Source: CAYYKK01 sp964467935
Lineage (GTDB): Bacteria; Myxococcota_A; Polyangia; Polyangiales; Polyangiaceae
Length of the DNA stretch: 64,000 nucleotides
Assembly (NCBI GenBank): GCA_964467935.1
Contig: CAYYKK010000004.1
Coordinates: forward strand, 3,715 to 67,714
Reading direction: 5' to 3'
A model generated the notes under the pieces. That model did not search any database, was not told the origin of the DNA, and saw only the letters and a program-made list of their open reading frames with translations. Below, one piece after another: positions 25,485-33,748 of this stretch (position 1 is its first letter; every line of letters begins with the position of its first letter). Made by a program: the position numbers and the translations under genes.

Positions 25485-26603
25485 ATGCGCTCGCTCGCTC
25501 TCCTCTCCCTCGCGTGCCTCACGACCTCGCTCGCCTGCGTCGACGCGCCTCCGACGAGCGAGCGCGAGGGCGTCGACTCGTCGCCGATCGTCGGCGGCAC
25601 GGCGAGCGACGCGGGCGACGACGAGGTCGTGCTCATCCTCACGCACGTCCCCTCGAAGGACACCGCCGCCGGCAAGTACTACCTCAACTGCACCGGCACG
25701 CTGCTCGCCCCGAACCTCGTCCTCACCGCGCGCCACTGCGTCTCGGACACGACGAGCGGCACGTTCACTTGCGGCGAGGACGGGACCCTCACCCAAGGAC
25801 CGGGCGGCACCATCGGCGCCGACTTCGTCCCCTCCGACACGCACGTCCTCGTGGGGCCGACCCTCCCCCAGAACATCGACGTGTCGCAGTTTCCCGGCGT
25901 GGGCGAGAGCTACGTGCACGACGCGGCCACCGTCACATGCAACGACGATGTAGCGCTGATCGTGTTGCAAAAGCCGATTCCGAACGCCAAGATCGCGCCC
26001 ATCCGCCTCTCGGGCGACGTTCAGATCGGCGAGGCGCTCGTCGCGATCGGCTGGGGCGCCACCGAGACCTCCTTCGTCCCGCCCGGGCGACAGCGGCGTG
26101 ACGGGGTGAGCGTCGTCGACGTCGGACCCTCACCGACGCCGCGCATCGGCGGTCGCCTCGCCGCGAACGAGTTCCTCGCGAGCGAGTCCGTCTGCTTCGG
26201 CGACAGTGGTGGCCCGGCCTTCGACGCGACGTCGGGCGCCGTCGTCGGCGTCGTGTCGCGCGGCCCCAACGGCGGCGTGACGACGAACGGCTCGGGGTGC
26301 GTCGGAACGCAGCACACCTTCATGAAGACCTCCGCGTTTGCCGATCTGATCGGCCAAGCGTTCGCCGTCGCGGGCGGCGCGCCGTGGCTCGAGGGAGAGC
26401 CTCCTCCCGGGCAGGGCGGCGGTGGTGCGGGCGGCGCCGGAGGCGGTCACGCGGGCGGCGGCCCCCCCGCCAAGACGACCGAAGAGGGGTGCGCGGTCGC
26501 CGCCGGTTACGGCGGCGCTCCGCTGGAGGCGCCCCCCGCGCTCGTCGCGTCGCTCGTGCTCGCGATCGGCGCGCGACGCGCTCGGCGCATCCGCCGCGCG
26601 TGA
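25485..26603 (+). CDS. Secreted trypsin-like serine protease with MYXO-CTERM-like tail
   Basis: An S1-family protease. The ATG at 25485 gives a signal peptide with a lipobox-like end (MRSLALLSLACLTTSLAC); an earlier in-frame start at 25449 would lose this. The mature region begins near SPIVGGTAS, the usual activation-site position. The catalytic triad is visible: TARHC (His), CNDDVALIVL (Asp) and CFGDSGGPAF (Ser). Residues after about 315 form a Gly-rich spacer, then EEGCAVAAG, a hydrophobic helix and a terminal Arg cluster, the layout of the MYXO-CTERM sorting signal (Gly-Cys, membrane segment, Arg). It would be released or anchored at the cell surface. Unrelated to flagella. Confidence 0.88.
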   Translation: MRSLALLSLACLTTSLACVDAPPTSEREGVDSSPIVGGTASDAGDDEVVLILTHVPSKDTAAGKYYLNCTGTLLAPNLVLTARHCVSDTTSGTFTCGEDGTLTQGPGGTIGADFVPSDTHVLVGPTLPQNIDVSQFPGVGESYVHDAATVTCNDDVALIVLQKPIPNAKIAPIRLSGDVQIGEALVAIGWGATETSFVPPGRQRRDGVSVVDVGPSPTPRIGGRLAANEFLASESVCFGDSGGPAFDATSGAVVGVVSRGPNGGVTTNGSGCVGTQHTFMKTSAFADLIGQAFAVAGGAPWLEGEPPPGQGGGGAGGAGGGHAGGGPPAKTTEEGCAVAAGYGGAPLEAPPALVASLVLAIGARRARRIRRA

Positions 26604-26661
26604 GAGCGCCGCAGCGCGCCTCGTCGTTTCACCGTGGACGGGACCTTCGACCGCCGCGAAG

Positions 26662-26904
26662 ATGGGTGCGATGAACAAGCTCGCGTTCGTGAACCACCTG
26701 AAGGGTGAGGAGATGCCGGTCGTGACGCTGCAGCTGCAGAATGGAAAGCAGGCCTCCGGCATCGTCGCCAAGGTCGATGCCGACGCGGCGGGGGACGGCA
26801 CCCTGACCGTGATGGGCGACGATCTCAGCCCCATGACCATCGTGATCGCCGACCTGAAGCAAGCGATCGTGCTCGACGCCGCAGGGCGCCCGAAGTCCTT
26901 CTGA
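26662..26904 (+). CDS. Small protein with Hfq/LSm-like pattern
   Basis: An 80-residue protein (77 if the ATG at 26671 is used). No close family is certain, but the N-terminal half follows the Hfq spacing: F-x-N-x-L-x2-E-x2-P-V-V-x-L-x-L-x-N-G-x4-G (AFVNHLKGEEMPVVTLQLQN, then GKQASG), with one extra residue between PV and NG. Alternating hydrophobic strands follow (TLTVMGDD, MTIVIADL, KQAIVLD). The Hfq KH motif (YKHAIS) is absent. An Sm-like five-stranded barrel is therefore plausible but not shown. It lies between the protease and the methyltransferase on the same strand with 28 bp to the latter. Confidence 0.6.
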   Translation: MGAMNKLAFVNHLKGEEMPVVTLQLQNGKQASGIVAKVDADAAGDGTLTVMGDDLSPMTIVIADLKQAIVLDAAGRPKSF

Positions 26905-26932
26905 GACGAGCGCGCGCGACGCAGAGAGCGCG

Positions 26933-27715
26933 ATGACGTTCAAGGATCACTTCTCGGGCCACGCGGGCGAGTACGCGTCGTACCGGCCTACCTACCCGGA
27001 CGATCTCTTCGCCGCGATCGCGCGGCTCGCGCCCGGGACGGGGCTCGCGTGGGACGTGGCTTGCGGGAGCGGGCAGGCTGCTCGCGCGCTCGCGCGCCAT
27101 TTCGATCACGTCGTGGCGACCGATGCGTCGGCCGAGCAGATCGCCCACGCGGAGCGCGACCCACGCGTCGATTACCGGGTCGAGCCCGCGGAGGGCTCCA
27201 CCCTCGCCCCCCAATCGGTCGACGCCGTCACGATCGCGCAGGCGTTGCATTGGCTGGACCTCGCGCGCTTCTGGCCCGAGGTCGAGCGGGTCGCGCGGCC
27301 GGGCGCGGTCGTCGCGGCGATCTCGTACGCGTTGATGCACGTGGAGGGGACGGACGTCGACGCGATCGTCGCAAACCTCTATTCCGACGTGGTCGGCGCG
27401 TATTGGCCGCCCGAGCGGGTGCACGTCGAGGAGGGCCTCCGACGGCTCGTCTTTCCGCTCGCGCCGCTCGACCTCGGCACCTTCGAAATGAGCGCGTCGT
27501 GGACGCTCGAGGAGCTCGTCGGTTACCTCGGCACTTGGTCGGCGGTGACGCGGCACCGAAATGCCACCGGCGCGGACGCCCTCGTCTCGACGCGCGCGCG
27601 CCTCGCCGAGGTGTGGGGCGCACCCGAGACGCAGAAGCGCGTGCGCTGGCCGCTCTCGGTGCGCGCCGGGCGTGTCGGCGACGCGGGGGCGCCCGCGCCC
27701 TCGACGATCAAATGA
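26933..27715 (+). CDS. Class I SAM-dependent methyltransferase
   Basis: A soluble 260-residue methyltransferase. Motif I is AWDVACGSGQAARALA; the acidic residue of motif II is VVATDASAEQI; motif III is VDAVTIAQALHWLDLARFWPEVERV, typical of the Methyltransf_11 group with a Trp-rich HWxD loop. The N-terminal FKDHFSGHAGEYASYRPTYP matches proteins annotated as trans-aconitate or ubiquinone-type methyltransferases, but the substrate cannot be inferred. It overlaps the convergent aldo-keto reductase by 8 bp. Confidence 0.88.
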   Translation: MTFKDHFSGHAGEYASYRPTYPDDLFAAIARLAPGTGLAWDVACGSGQAARALARHFDHVVATDASAEQIAHAERDPRVDYRVEPAEGSTLAPQSVDAVTIAQALHWLDLARFWPEVERVARPGAVVAAISYALMHVEGTDVDAIVANLYSDVVGAYWPPERVHVEEGLRRLVFPLAPLDLGTFEMSASWTLEELVGYLGTWSAVTRHRNATGADALVSTRARLAEVWGAPETQKRVRWPLSVRAGRVGDAGAPAPSTIK

Positions 27716-28604
27716 GCCCGTCCCAGGCTCGTCCGTGACCCGAGAACGCGCGCTGAACCGCGATGTTCACGGGGTGCGCGAGCTCGCCGTGGGCCGCGAC
27801 CTCGGCGGCGCGCAAGAGGTGAGCCCGCTGCGTGGTGCCGACGAGCGCGCAATCGACGCCCGGCGCGAAGGCCGCGAAGCGGAGCGCGATCTCGTCGAGC
27901 GGGCTGCCGAGATCCGGCAATGGCATCGCCCTCATTCGATCCCAATACGTGGCGAGGTCCTCGCGCGTGGGGCGCTCGCTCGACGTCCACACCGCATTGC
28001 CGAGCGAGCGCTTCGCGACCACGCCGATGCCCCGCTCGACCGCGGCCGGAATGGCGCCCTTCAGCGCCGCTTGATCGAAGAGGTTGACCGAGCATTCGAC
28101 GACGTCCACGCCGCCCTCGCGAATGGCCCAGCCGAGCGCGGCCCCGTCGCCCGAATAGCCGAACGCGCGGATCTTGCCCTGCCGCTTTGCCTCGCGGAGC
28201 GGCTCGAAGAGATCGTTTTCCTCCAGTTGCTCGCGGCTGCACGAATGCAGGAGCACCACGTCGATCCGATCCGTCCCCAGCCGCTCGAGCGCCTGGTCGA
28301 TCCCGAGCGAGAGACAGCGCGGCGTCCAGTCCGCCTCGCCAGCGACGCCATAGCCGACCTTCGTCACGAGGGTCACGCCGTCGCGGACGGACCGCAATGC
28401 ACGCCCGACGCGCTCTTCGGACGCTCCATAGCTCGGGGCCGTGTCGACGACGGTGATTCCGAGCTCGACGGCCGATCGAACGAGGCGCTCCGCGTGAGCG
28501 TCGGAGACGAGGGAGTCGCCGATGGGGCCGGCGCCGAAGCCGATCGCCGAGACCTCGAGGCCGGTGCGGCCGAGCGCGCGCCTGGGGATGATCGTGTCGT
28601 GCAT
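27708..28604 (-). CDS. Aldo/keto reductase
   Basis: An NADPH-dependent oxidoreductase (298 residues) with a TIM-barrel. It has LGRTGLEVSAIGFGAGPIG at the N-terminus, the catalytic DTAPSYGASE (Asp, Tyr), TKVGYG (Lys), IDVVLLHS (His position) and the C-terminal cofactor region CALVGTTQRAHLLRAAEV. It resembles the D-threo-aldose/galactose dehydrogenase subgroup. It is adjacent to an AraC regulator transcribed in the same direction, which may control it (inference). Confidence 0.92.
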   Translation of the reverse strand: MHDTIIPRRALGRTGLEVSAIGFGAGPIGDSLVSDAHAERLVRSAVELGITVVDTAPSYGASEERVGRALRSVRDGVTLVTKVGYGVAGEADWTPRCLSLGIDQALERLGTDRIDVVLLHSCSREQLEENDLFEPLREAKRQGKIRAFGYSGDGAALGWAIREGGVDVVECSVNLFDQAALKGAIPAAVERGIGVVAKRSLGNAVWTSSERPTREDLATYWDRMRAMPLPDLGSPLDEIALRFAAFAPGVDCALVGTTQRAHLLRAAEVAAHGELAHPVNIAVQRAFSGHGRAWDGLI

Positions 28605-28652
28605 GGACGAGCACTCTAGGCTCGGTCGGAGATTCAGGCTTACGAGAAACAG

Positions 28653-29555
28653 TCAAAGCTTTCGTCGTTTCCGTCTCGTTGGCGCGCCCGAGGGCAGCAG
28701 GAGCTCGAGGGCCTGCTCGCGGCGGTGCACGGAGGAAGGCGGCGCGCCGAAGCGCCTTCGAAACGCGCCCGTGAACGCGGGCAAGCTCGTGTAGCCGACG
28801 CGGGCGGCGACCTCGGTCACCGAGTAGCGCTCGGCCTTCAGCAAGAGGAGGGCCGCCTCGAGCCTCCGCTCCCTCGCGTAGGCGCCCGGGGTCGCGCCGA
28901 GCTCGCGCGTGAACGCCCTCGAGAGCGTCGACTCGCTCGCGTGGCAGTGCTTCGCGAGGTCCTTCACGCGCAGCGGATCCGATAGGTGAGCGTCGATGAA
29001 CGCCCGCGCGCGCGGCACGAGGTCTCCCTCCTCGCGGACCACGGACGTGCGCGTCCGCTGCTCCTCGCGCTCCTTGCACAAGAAGTAGAGCTCCTTCGTG
29101 ATCTCTATTTCGAGGAAGACGGCGGCGCGCGTGTCGGGCTTCGCGCAGACGTCGCGCTCGAAGACGTAGCGATGAACGACCTCGTCGACCCACCGCGTCC
29201 GCGGCAGCACGCGCGCCTTCGAGAGGAGCTCGACGAAGCGCGCCGGGTCGAGGTGACCTCGGTAGTCCCGAGCGGCGCGGGCCCTCACCTCCGGTCCGAG
29301 GATCAGCGTCACGAGCTCCGCGAGCGGGCTCTTCGCGCGGACGCGATAGGGCTGGCCCGGTGGGATGATGGCGAGCGAAGCCCGATCGAGCCGCTCCTCT
29401 CGCCCGTCGTGGAGCTCGAGCGACACGACGCTCGCCTGCAGGGGGAGCACCACGGCCGGGTGCTGCTCGGCCCGCCTGCGCTTCGTGAGCTGCGTCCCTC
29501 GCTCCACGACGAAGCCCATGATCTCTCGACCCCGCTCGGGCTTGCGCTGGCTCAC
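28653..29555 (-). CDS. AraC-family transcriptional regulator
   Basis: A 300-residue regulator with an N-terminal cupin-like sensing domain (about 25-105; LAIIPPGQPYRVRA) and a C-terminal double helix-turn-helix (about 190-285): LSDPLRVKDLAKHCHASEST, LSRAFTRELGATPGAYARER, then VTEVAARVGYTSLPAFTGAFRRRFG. GTG start. It lies 48 bp upstream of the aldo/keto reductase gene on the same strand. Confidence 0.92.
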   Translation of the reverse strand: MSQRKPERGREIMGFVVERGTQLTKRRRAEQHPAVVLPLQASVVSLELHDGREERLDRASLAIIPPGQPYRVRAKSPLAELVTLILGPEVRARAARDYRGHLDPARFVELLSKARVLPRTRWVDEVVHRYVFERDVCAKPDTRAAVFLEIEITKELYFLCKEREEQRTRTSVVREEGDLVPRARAFIDAHLSDPLRVKDLAKHCHASESTLSRAFTRELGATPGAYARERRLEAALLLLKAERYSVTEVAARVGYTSLPAFTGAFRRRFGAPPSSVHRREQALELLLPSGAPTRRKRRKL

Positions 29556-29645
29556 GACGCCGATCCTACGCCCCTCCGGCCCGTCGTGAGCGCGCCCCTT
29601 GGCTTCCGCCGCCCGACCGCCCTAGCCTCCGGGGAGGGGCGAACG

Positions 29646-30068
29646 ATGAAGCGGATCCTGCACGCGGGAGCGACGATGGGCATCGGCCTCCACGCCGGCG
29701 TGCTGGTGGTCGTGCATGGTGGCACTGCGCCCTCGCGCGAGGACTGGGACGCGGTCTGTCGCGCGGTCTCCGAGCTCCACGGCATCGCGCGCGGACAGCT
29801 CGTCGTCTCGCACGGAGGAATGCCGAACGCGGCGCAGCGCAAGGCCGCGATCGGCTCGTTGCCGGAGGGCTTCGTCGCGCCGCCCGCCGCCGTGATCTCG
29901 GGCGACGCGATGATCCGCGGCGTCATCACGGCGATGAACTGGTTTCTCAACGACAGCCACCGCGCCTTCCGGCCCGGCGACGTCGCGGGCGTCGCGGCTC
30001 ACCTCGGTCGCACCGACGAGGAGGCGCGCGAGCTCGTGGCGTTCGCGGAAGAGCTCGCGCCGCGCTAG
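29646..30068 (+). CDS. Conserved-looking hypothetical protein
   Basis: Not recognised; 140 residues. The ATG at 29646 has a GGGGAGGGG run upstream. The sequence alternates short hydrophobic strands (GVLVVVHGG, GQLVVSHGG) with helices and has no signal peptide; the pattern suggests a small alpha/beta fold, perhaps STAS-like, but this is a guess. Its last 4 bp overlap the convergent fliM stop. Confidence 0.65.
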   Translation: MKRILHAGATMGIGLHAGVLVVVHGGTAPSREDWDAVCRAVSELHGIARGQLVVSHGGMPNAAQRKAAIGSLPEGFVAPPAAVISGDAMIRGVITAMNWFLNDSHRAFRPGDVAGVAAHLGRTDEEARELVAFAEELAPR

Positions 30069-30994
30069 CCGCTCATCGACTCGACCCGGATCTCGGCGCC
30101 GCTCGGGGGATCCACCGGGCTCACGTAGCTCGTCGTCTTCTCGACGATGGCGACCGCGAGCTGGGTGCCCGCGGTCGTCGGACGTCCACGCAAGATCGGG
30201 TGACCCTGCACCTGCACGGTCACCGGCGAGCGCACCGGGACGCCGAGGCGGATCGTGTCACCGACCTTCAGCGCGTCGACCTCGGACAGCTTCCGCCGGA
30301 CGCGCCCGAGCTCGACGACGAGCTCGAGCTCGACCTCTTGGAGCACGGCGGGGACGCGCGACGCGTTCATGTCCTTCTGCTTGCCGTCGCTGAACAGGCC
30401 GAGGCCCGCGTTCTGCAGCGCGTCGCGCGCGACGGCGACGACCACCTTGCGAGGCGTTCCCTCGCCGAGCAAGAACGTGAGGGCCGCGAATTGACCCTCC
30501 GGCGGTGTGCCCGAGCTCGCGGGCAACCGCCGCAAGCGCACGCCGAGCGACGCGAGCGCATCGGAGACGGCGCGGAGCAGCCCCTCCGACAAGCGGCTCA
30601 TCACCGCGCGCTGCGGGCTCGTCAGCTGCTTGGGAGGACCCTCTTCCTCGAGCTCGTTCGCCTCGTCGACGGGGACGCCTCCGAGGGCGCCGTCGAGGAG
30701 GAACGCGACCGCGCCTCGATCGAAGAGCAAGAGCCCCCGCGAGCCGCCGGGATCGGTGGCGAGCGGGACACCGAACACCGGGCCTTCGAGCTCGTCTTGG
30801 ATCGCGCGTGCCACGGCGATCTTCGCCGGCTCGGGCTCGAGGGGCACGCTCCGGCGCATCAAGAACGGCACGGCTCGCTTCATCGCGAGCGCGATCTCGG
30901 CGCCGCGCTCGTCCATCGCGTCGAGGACGCGCCGCTGCGCGCCGCCCTCGACCGCGTCCCCCAACATGCTGCGGACCTGAGGCTCGCCTTCCAT
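30065..30994 (-). CDS. fliM: Flagellar motor switch protein FliM, N-terminally shortened
   Basis: The C-ring protein linking CheY, FliG and FliN. It has 309 residues: a middle CheC-like domain (about 25-200) and a C-terminal SpoA domain (about 215-300; VELELVVELGRVRRKLSEVD, LKVGDTIRLG, GHPILRGRPTTAGTQLAVAI). The usual N-terminal CheY-binding peptide (LSQ-EIDALL) is absent: the sequence begins MEGEPQVRSMLGDAV. The FliG-contact loop, normally GGxG, reads GALGGVPV. It is the last gene of block B, 8 bp after fliL, and is separated from fliN by a non-flagellar island. Confidence 0.88.
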   Translation of the reverse strand: MEGEPQVRSMLGDAVEGGAQRRVLDAMDERGAEIALAMKRAVPFLMRRSVPLEPEPAKIAVARAIQDELEGPVFGVPLATDPGGSRGLLLFDRGAVAFLLDGALGGVPVDEANELEEEGPPKQLTSPQRAVMSRLSEGLLRAVSDALASLGVRLRRLPASSGTPPEGQFAALTFLLGEGTPRKVVVAVARDALQNAGLGLFSDGKQKDMNASRVPAVLQEVELELVVELGRVRRKLSEVDALKVGDTIRLGVPVRSPVTVQVQGHPILRGRPTTAGTQLAVAIVEKTTSYVSPVDPPSGAEIRVESMSG

Positions 30995-31002
30995 GAAGAC
31001 CC

Positions 31003-31503
31003 CTATTGGCTGATGAGATCGGTGACGAGGATCTGCTCTGCACCGATCGCGCCTACCGCGTGCAGGCGCTCGAGGATGTCCTTGCGAAGCTCGTCGAGGC
31101 CCTTCGCGTCGCTGAGCTTCTCGGAGGTCAGGCTCCGCAGGTAAGTGAGGATGGCGTCGCGCACGCGCGGGATGAAGGCCTTGAACTCCTCCTCCTTCGT
31201 CTCGTGCGCGAGCTCGATGGCGATCGTGATCTTGAGGGCGTGCGGCTTTCCCTCGGTGTCGGTGATGTTGGCGAGGAAGGGCTCGAGCGCGACGGTCGCG
31301 CCCGGGGCTTTGACCGTCGGGATCTTGGGGCCCTCTTCGGCGTGGGGGGCGCCCTTGCCGGCGATTCGGGCGCCGCCGAAGGCCGCGCCCCCCGAGAGAA
31401 TGGCCGATAGGAGCACTCCGACCAGCATTCCGGCGGCACCACCCTTCTTGGCGGGAGCTGCGGCACCGGCAGGCGCCGGCGCGGGGGACGCGTTCTCACT
31501 CAT
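31003..31503 (-). CDS. fliL: Flagellar basal-body-associated protein FliL
   Basis: A single-pass membrane protein supporting stator function (166 residues). It has an Ala/Pro-rich cytoplasmic tail, a membrane helix (AAGMLVGVLLSAILSGGAAF, about 23-45) and a periplasmic stomatin-like domain (LEPFLANITDTEGKPHALKI, then TSEKLSDAKGLDELRKDI). It follows flgE by 10 bp and precedes fliM. Confidence 0.93.
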   Translation of the reverse strand: MSENASPAPAPAGAAAPAKKGGAAGMLVGVLLSAILSGGAAFGGARIAGKGAPHAEEGPKIPTVKAPGATVALEPFLANITDTEGKPHALKITIAIELAHETKEEEFKAFIPRVRDAILTYLRSLTSEKLSDAKGLDELRKDILERLHAVGAIGAEQILVTDLISQ

Positions 31504-31513
31504 GGCGAAACCT

Positions 31514-32815
31514 CTAGCGCTTCAGATTGACGACTTCCTGCAGCATCTCGTCTGCAGTCGTGATGGTCTTCGAGTTCGCCTGGAACGATCGCTGGTGGGC
31601 GATCATGTCGACGAACTGCGCGGCGATGTCGACGTTGGACTGCTCGAGCGCGCCGGCCACCACGGCCGCGCGGCCGCCGCTCGCGGCTTGGCCCATCGCA
31701 GGCTGACCCGAGTCGCGCGTCGCAATCCACAAGTTGTGCCCGGCGCGGCCGAGGCCGTCGTTGGACGTGAACTTCGCGACCGCGAGCTTCGCGACCGGAA
31801 TGGTCTCCCCATTGGAGTAGACGCCATTGACGGTGCCGTCGCTGTCGACCTTCACGCCTTGGAGCGCGCCCGACGCGTACCCGTCGGCCTTCTGCTGCGC
31901 GACGTTGCTCGGCGAGCCATATTGGGTGATTCCATCGGTGCCGGCGCCCGCCGGGGGAGGCGTGCCGAAGTTCAGCGAGATCGCCTGGTTCGGCGAAGCG
32001 CCGCCCGAGAAGCTCGCGGTCATCGTGTTGCCGTTGACCGACGCGAGCGTGCCGTCGGGAGCGAACGTGAGGTTGCCGGTGCCGATCTCGACGTTCGTGC
32101 CGGGGGTGCCGCCTTGGATGTCGGCGCCATCGGCGAGGGCGTGGAAGTCCCACGTCCCGGCGGCGGTCTTCGTGAAATACACCTGCACGTCGTGGGCATT
32201 GCCGAGCGAGTCGTAGACCTTGGTGCTCGTCGAGAAGTTCGAGGTCTTGGTGGGGTTCTGCGGATCCCAGGGCAACGGGTTGTTCGTCACCGGATCCGTC
32301 GGGACCTTCGCCGTCGCGTCGAGGTTCGCGCTCAACGTGAAGCTCGAGGTCGGCTTCGGTTGGAGCGGGCTCATCGAGAGCTGCACGTCGCTCAGCGAGG
32401 GGCTGAACCCGCCATTGCCGTCGGACGCATAGCCCTGGAGCTTGAGCCCGTTGGGGTCGACCAGGTTTCCGTCCTTGTCGAGCGTCGTCTGGCCATTGCG
32501 GGTGAAGAAGTCGCCGGTGACGCCGCCGAGCGCGCCCTTCACGACGAAGAAGCCGTCGCCCGAGAGGGCGAGGTCGGTGGGTTGCCCGGTGTTCATGAGC
32601 GATCCCTGGGCGAAGATCTGCTGCGCGCGCGTCATGCGCACACCGGCTCCGTTGTTCTGTCCGACGGCGCCGCCCAGGACGTCCTCGAATTGGGCGCGCG
32701 ACATCTTGAAGCCAATGGTGTTCGCGTTGGCGACGTTGTCGCCGACGACGCCGAGCGCCTGCCCCTCTGCCGAGAGACCCGATACTCCGCTCCACATCGC
32801 ATTCATGATCGACAT
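31514..32815 (-). CDS. flgE: Flagellar hook protein FlgE
   Basis: The hook subunit (433 residues). The N-terminal rod/hook signature (MWSGVSGLSAEGQALGVVGD, NVANANTIGFKMSRAQFED) is followed by the FlgE core (FFVVKGALGGVTGDFFTRNG) and the C-terminal coiled coil (QSNVDIAAQFVDMIAHQRSF, ITTADEMLQEVVNLKR). An AGGAG site sits six bases before the ATG. A 109-bp gap separates it from flgD; no sigma-54 or sigma-28 box was found there. Confidence 0.96.
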   Translation of the reverse strand: MSIMNAMWSGVSGLSAEGQALGVVGDNVANANTIGFKMSRAQFEDVLGGAVGQNNGAGVRMTRAQQIFAQGSLMNTGQPTDLALSGDGFFVVKGALGGVTGDFFTRNGQTTLDKDGNLVDPNGLKLQGYASDGNGGFSPSLSDVQLSMSPLQPKPTSSFTLSANLDATAKVPTDPVTNNPLPWDPQNPTKTSNFSTSTKVYDSLGNAHDVQVYFTKTAAGTWDFHALADGADIQGGTPGTNVEIGTGNLTFAPDGTLASVNGNTMTASFSGGASPNQAISLNFGTPPPAGAGTDGITQYGSPSNVAQQKADGYASGALQGVKVDSDGTVNGVYSNGETIPVAKLAVAKFTSNDGLGRAGHNLWIATRDSGQPAMGQAASGGRAAVVAGALEQSNVDIAAQFVDMIAHQRSFQANSKTITTADEMLQEVVNLKR

Positions 32816-32924
32816 GCTGATCTCCTGTTTTGCTCGGAGCTCGTCGCTCCATCCGCCCGGTGCGGCCGTCAGCGCCCGATTGGGCTGCCGGCGTCCGGGC
32901 CGTTCGTGTCGTTCCCCCGAAGGT

Positions 32925-33740
32925 TCATGGATTGGCAGGCTGGCTCAGCGCATTGAGCGCTTGGCTCACGGCCTGGAGCGTCGCTTGATCGAGGACGCCC
33001 TTCACACCCAGCGAAGAGCTCGTCGAGGCGCTCCCGGTGCCGTCGACGGTCCCTGCGCCGACGCCCACGAGCTCGCTGAGCGGCGCTCGCACGCCGTTGT
33101 CGAGGACGACCTCGGGGTAGCCCTTCGAGTAGTCGACCTCCGTCACGACGCCGCTGACCTGCTGGCTGGTCGAGACGCTCTTGCCGTCCTTGTCGGTCGC
33201 CTGAACCTCGACGGTGTATTGGCCGGCAGGCGCCTTCACGCCCGCGTCGTTCGTCCCGTCCCAGTTCACGCTGACGGCGCCGGCGCTTCGCGCGCCCATG
33301 TCCATCGTGCGGACCGTGTTGCCGTCCTTGTCCTTGATCGTCACCTTGACGCTCGTCGCGTCGCCCGAGAGGTTGAAGCTCCCGGGCGCCGGCGCGAGGT
33401 TGCCGTCCGACGTGATCGACCCCTGACCTTGGATGGTCACGCGCTTGCCGACCAGCGACGCGGCCTCGTTGCTCGCGAGCCCCTGCATCTGCGTGCTGAG
33501 CACGTCGAGCTTCTGCGATTGGATGATCTGTTGTTCGACCGACGAGAACTGCGCGAGCTGCGTCACGAACTCGGTGCCCTCCATCGGCTTCAGCGGATCT
33601 TGGTGCGACAGCTGCGCGACGAGGAGCTTGAGGAACGCCTGCTTGTCCATCGTTCCGTCGTTGCTCGTCGCCGAGGTCGACGTCGTCGTGGGGGCGGTGG
33701 TGGGGTCGGTCGTCGACGATCCGCTGATGGCTGTGGTCAT
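32925..33740 (-). CDS. flgD: Hook-assembly scaffold protein FlgD
   Basis: The hook cap (271 residues). The conserved N-terminal block MDKQAFLKLLVAQLSHQDPL followed by PMEGTEFVTQLAQFSSVEQ is diagnostic. FlgD Ig-like and Tudor-like parts follow (DGTNDAGVKAPAGQYTVEVQA). The C-terminal extension ends in a short helix (LDQATLQAVSQALNAL). It follows fliK by 8 bp. Confidence 0.96.
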   Translation of the reverse strand: MTTAISGSSTTDPTTAPTTTSTSATSNDGTMDKQAFLKLLVAQLSHQDPLKPMEGTEFVTQLAQFSSVEQQIIQSQKLDVLSTQMQGLASNEAASLVGKRVTIQGQGSITSDGNLAPAPGSFNLSGDATSVKVTIKDKDGNTVRTMDMGARSAGAVSVNWDGTNDAGVKAPAGQYTVEVQATDKDGKSVSTSQQVSGVVTEVDYSKGYPEVVLDNGVRAPLSELVGVGAGTVDGTGSASTSSSLGVKGVLDQATLQAVSQALNALSQPANP

Positions 33741-33748
33741 ACCCGAGG

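Noticed and set aside
32816..32924. A promoter in the gap between flgD and flgE
   Set aside because: No GG-N10-GC element with a plausible -12 box and no sigma-28 match was found; only a short GC-rich inverted repeat is present.
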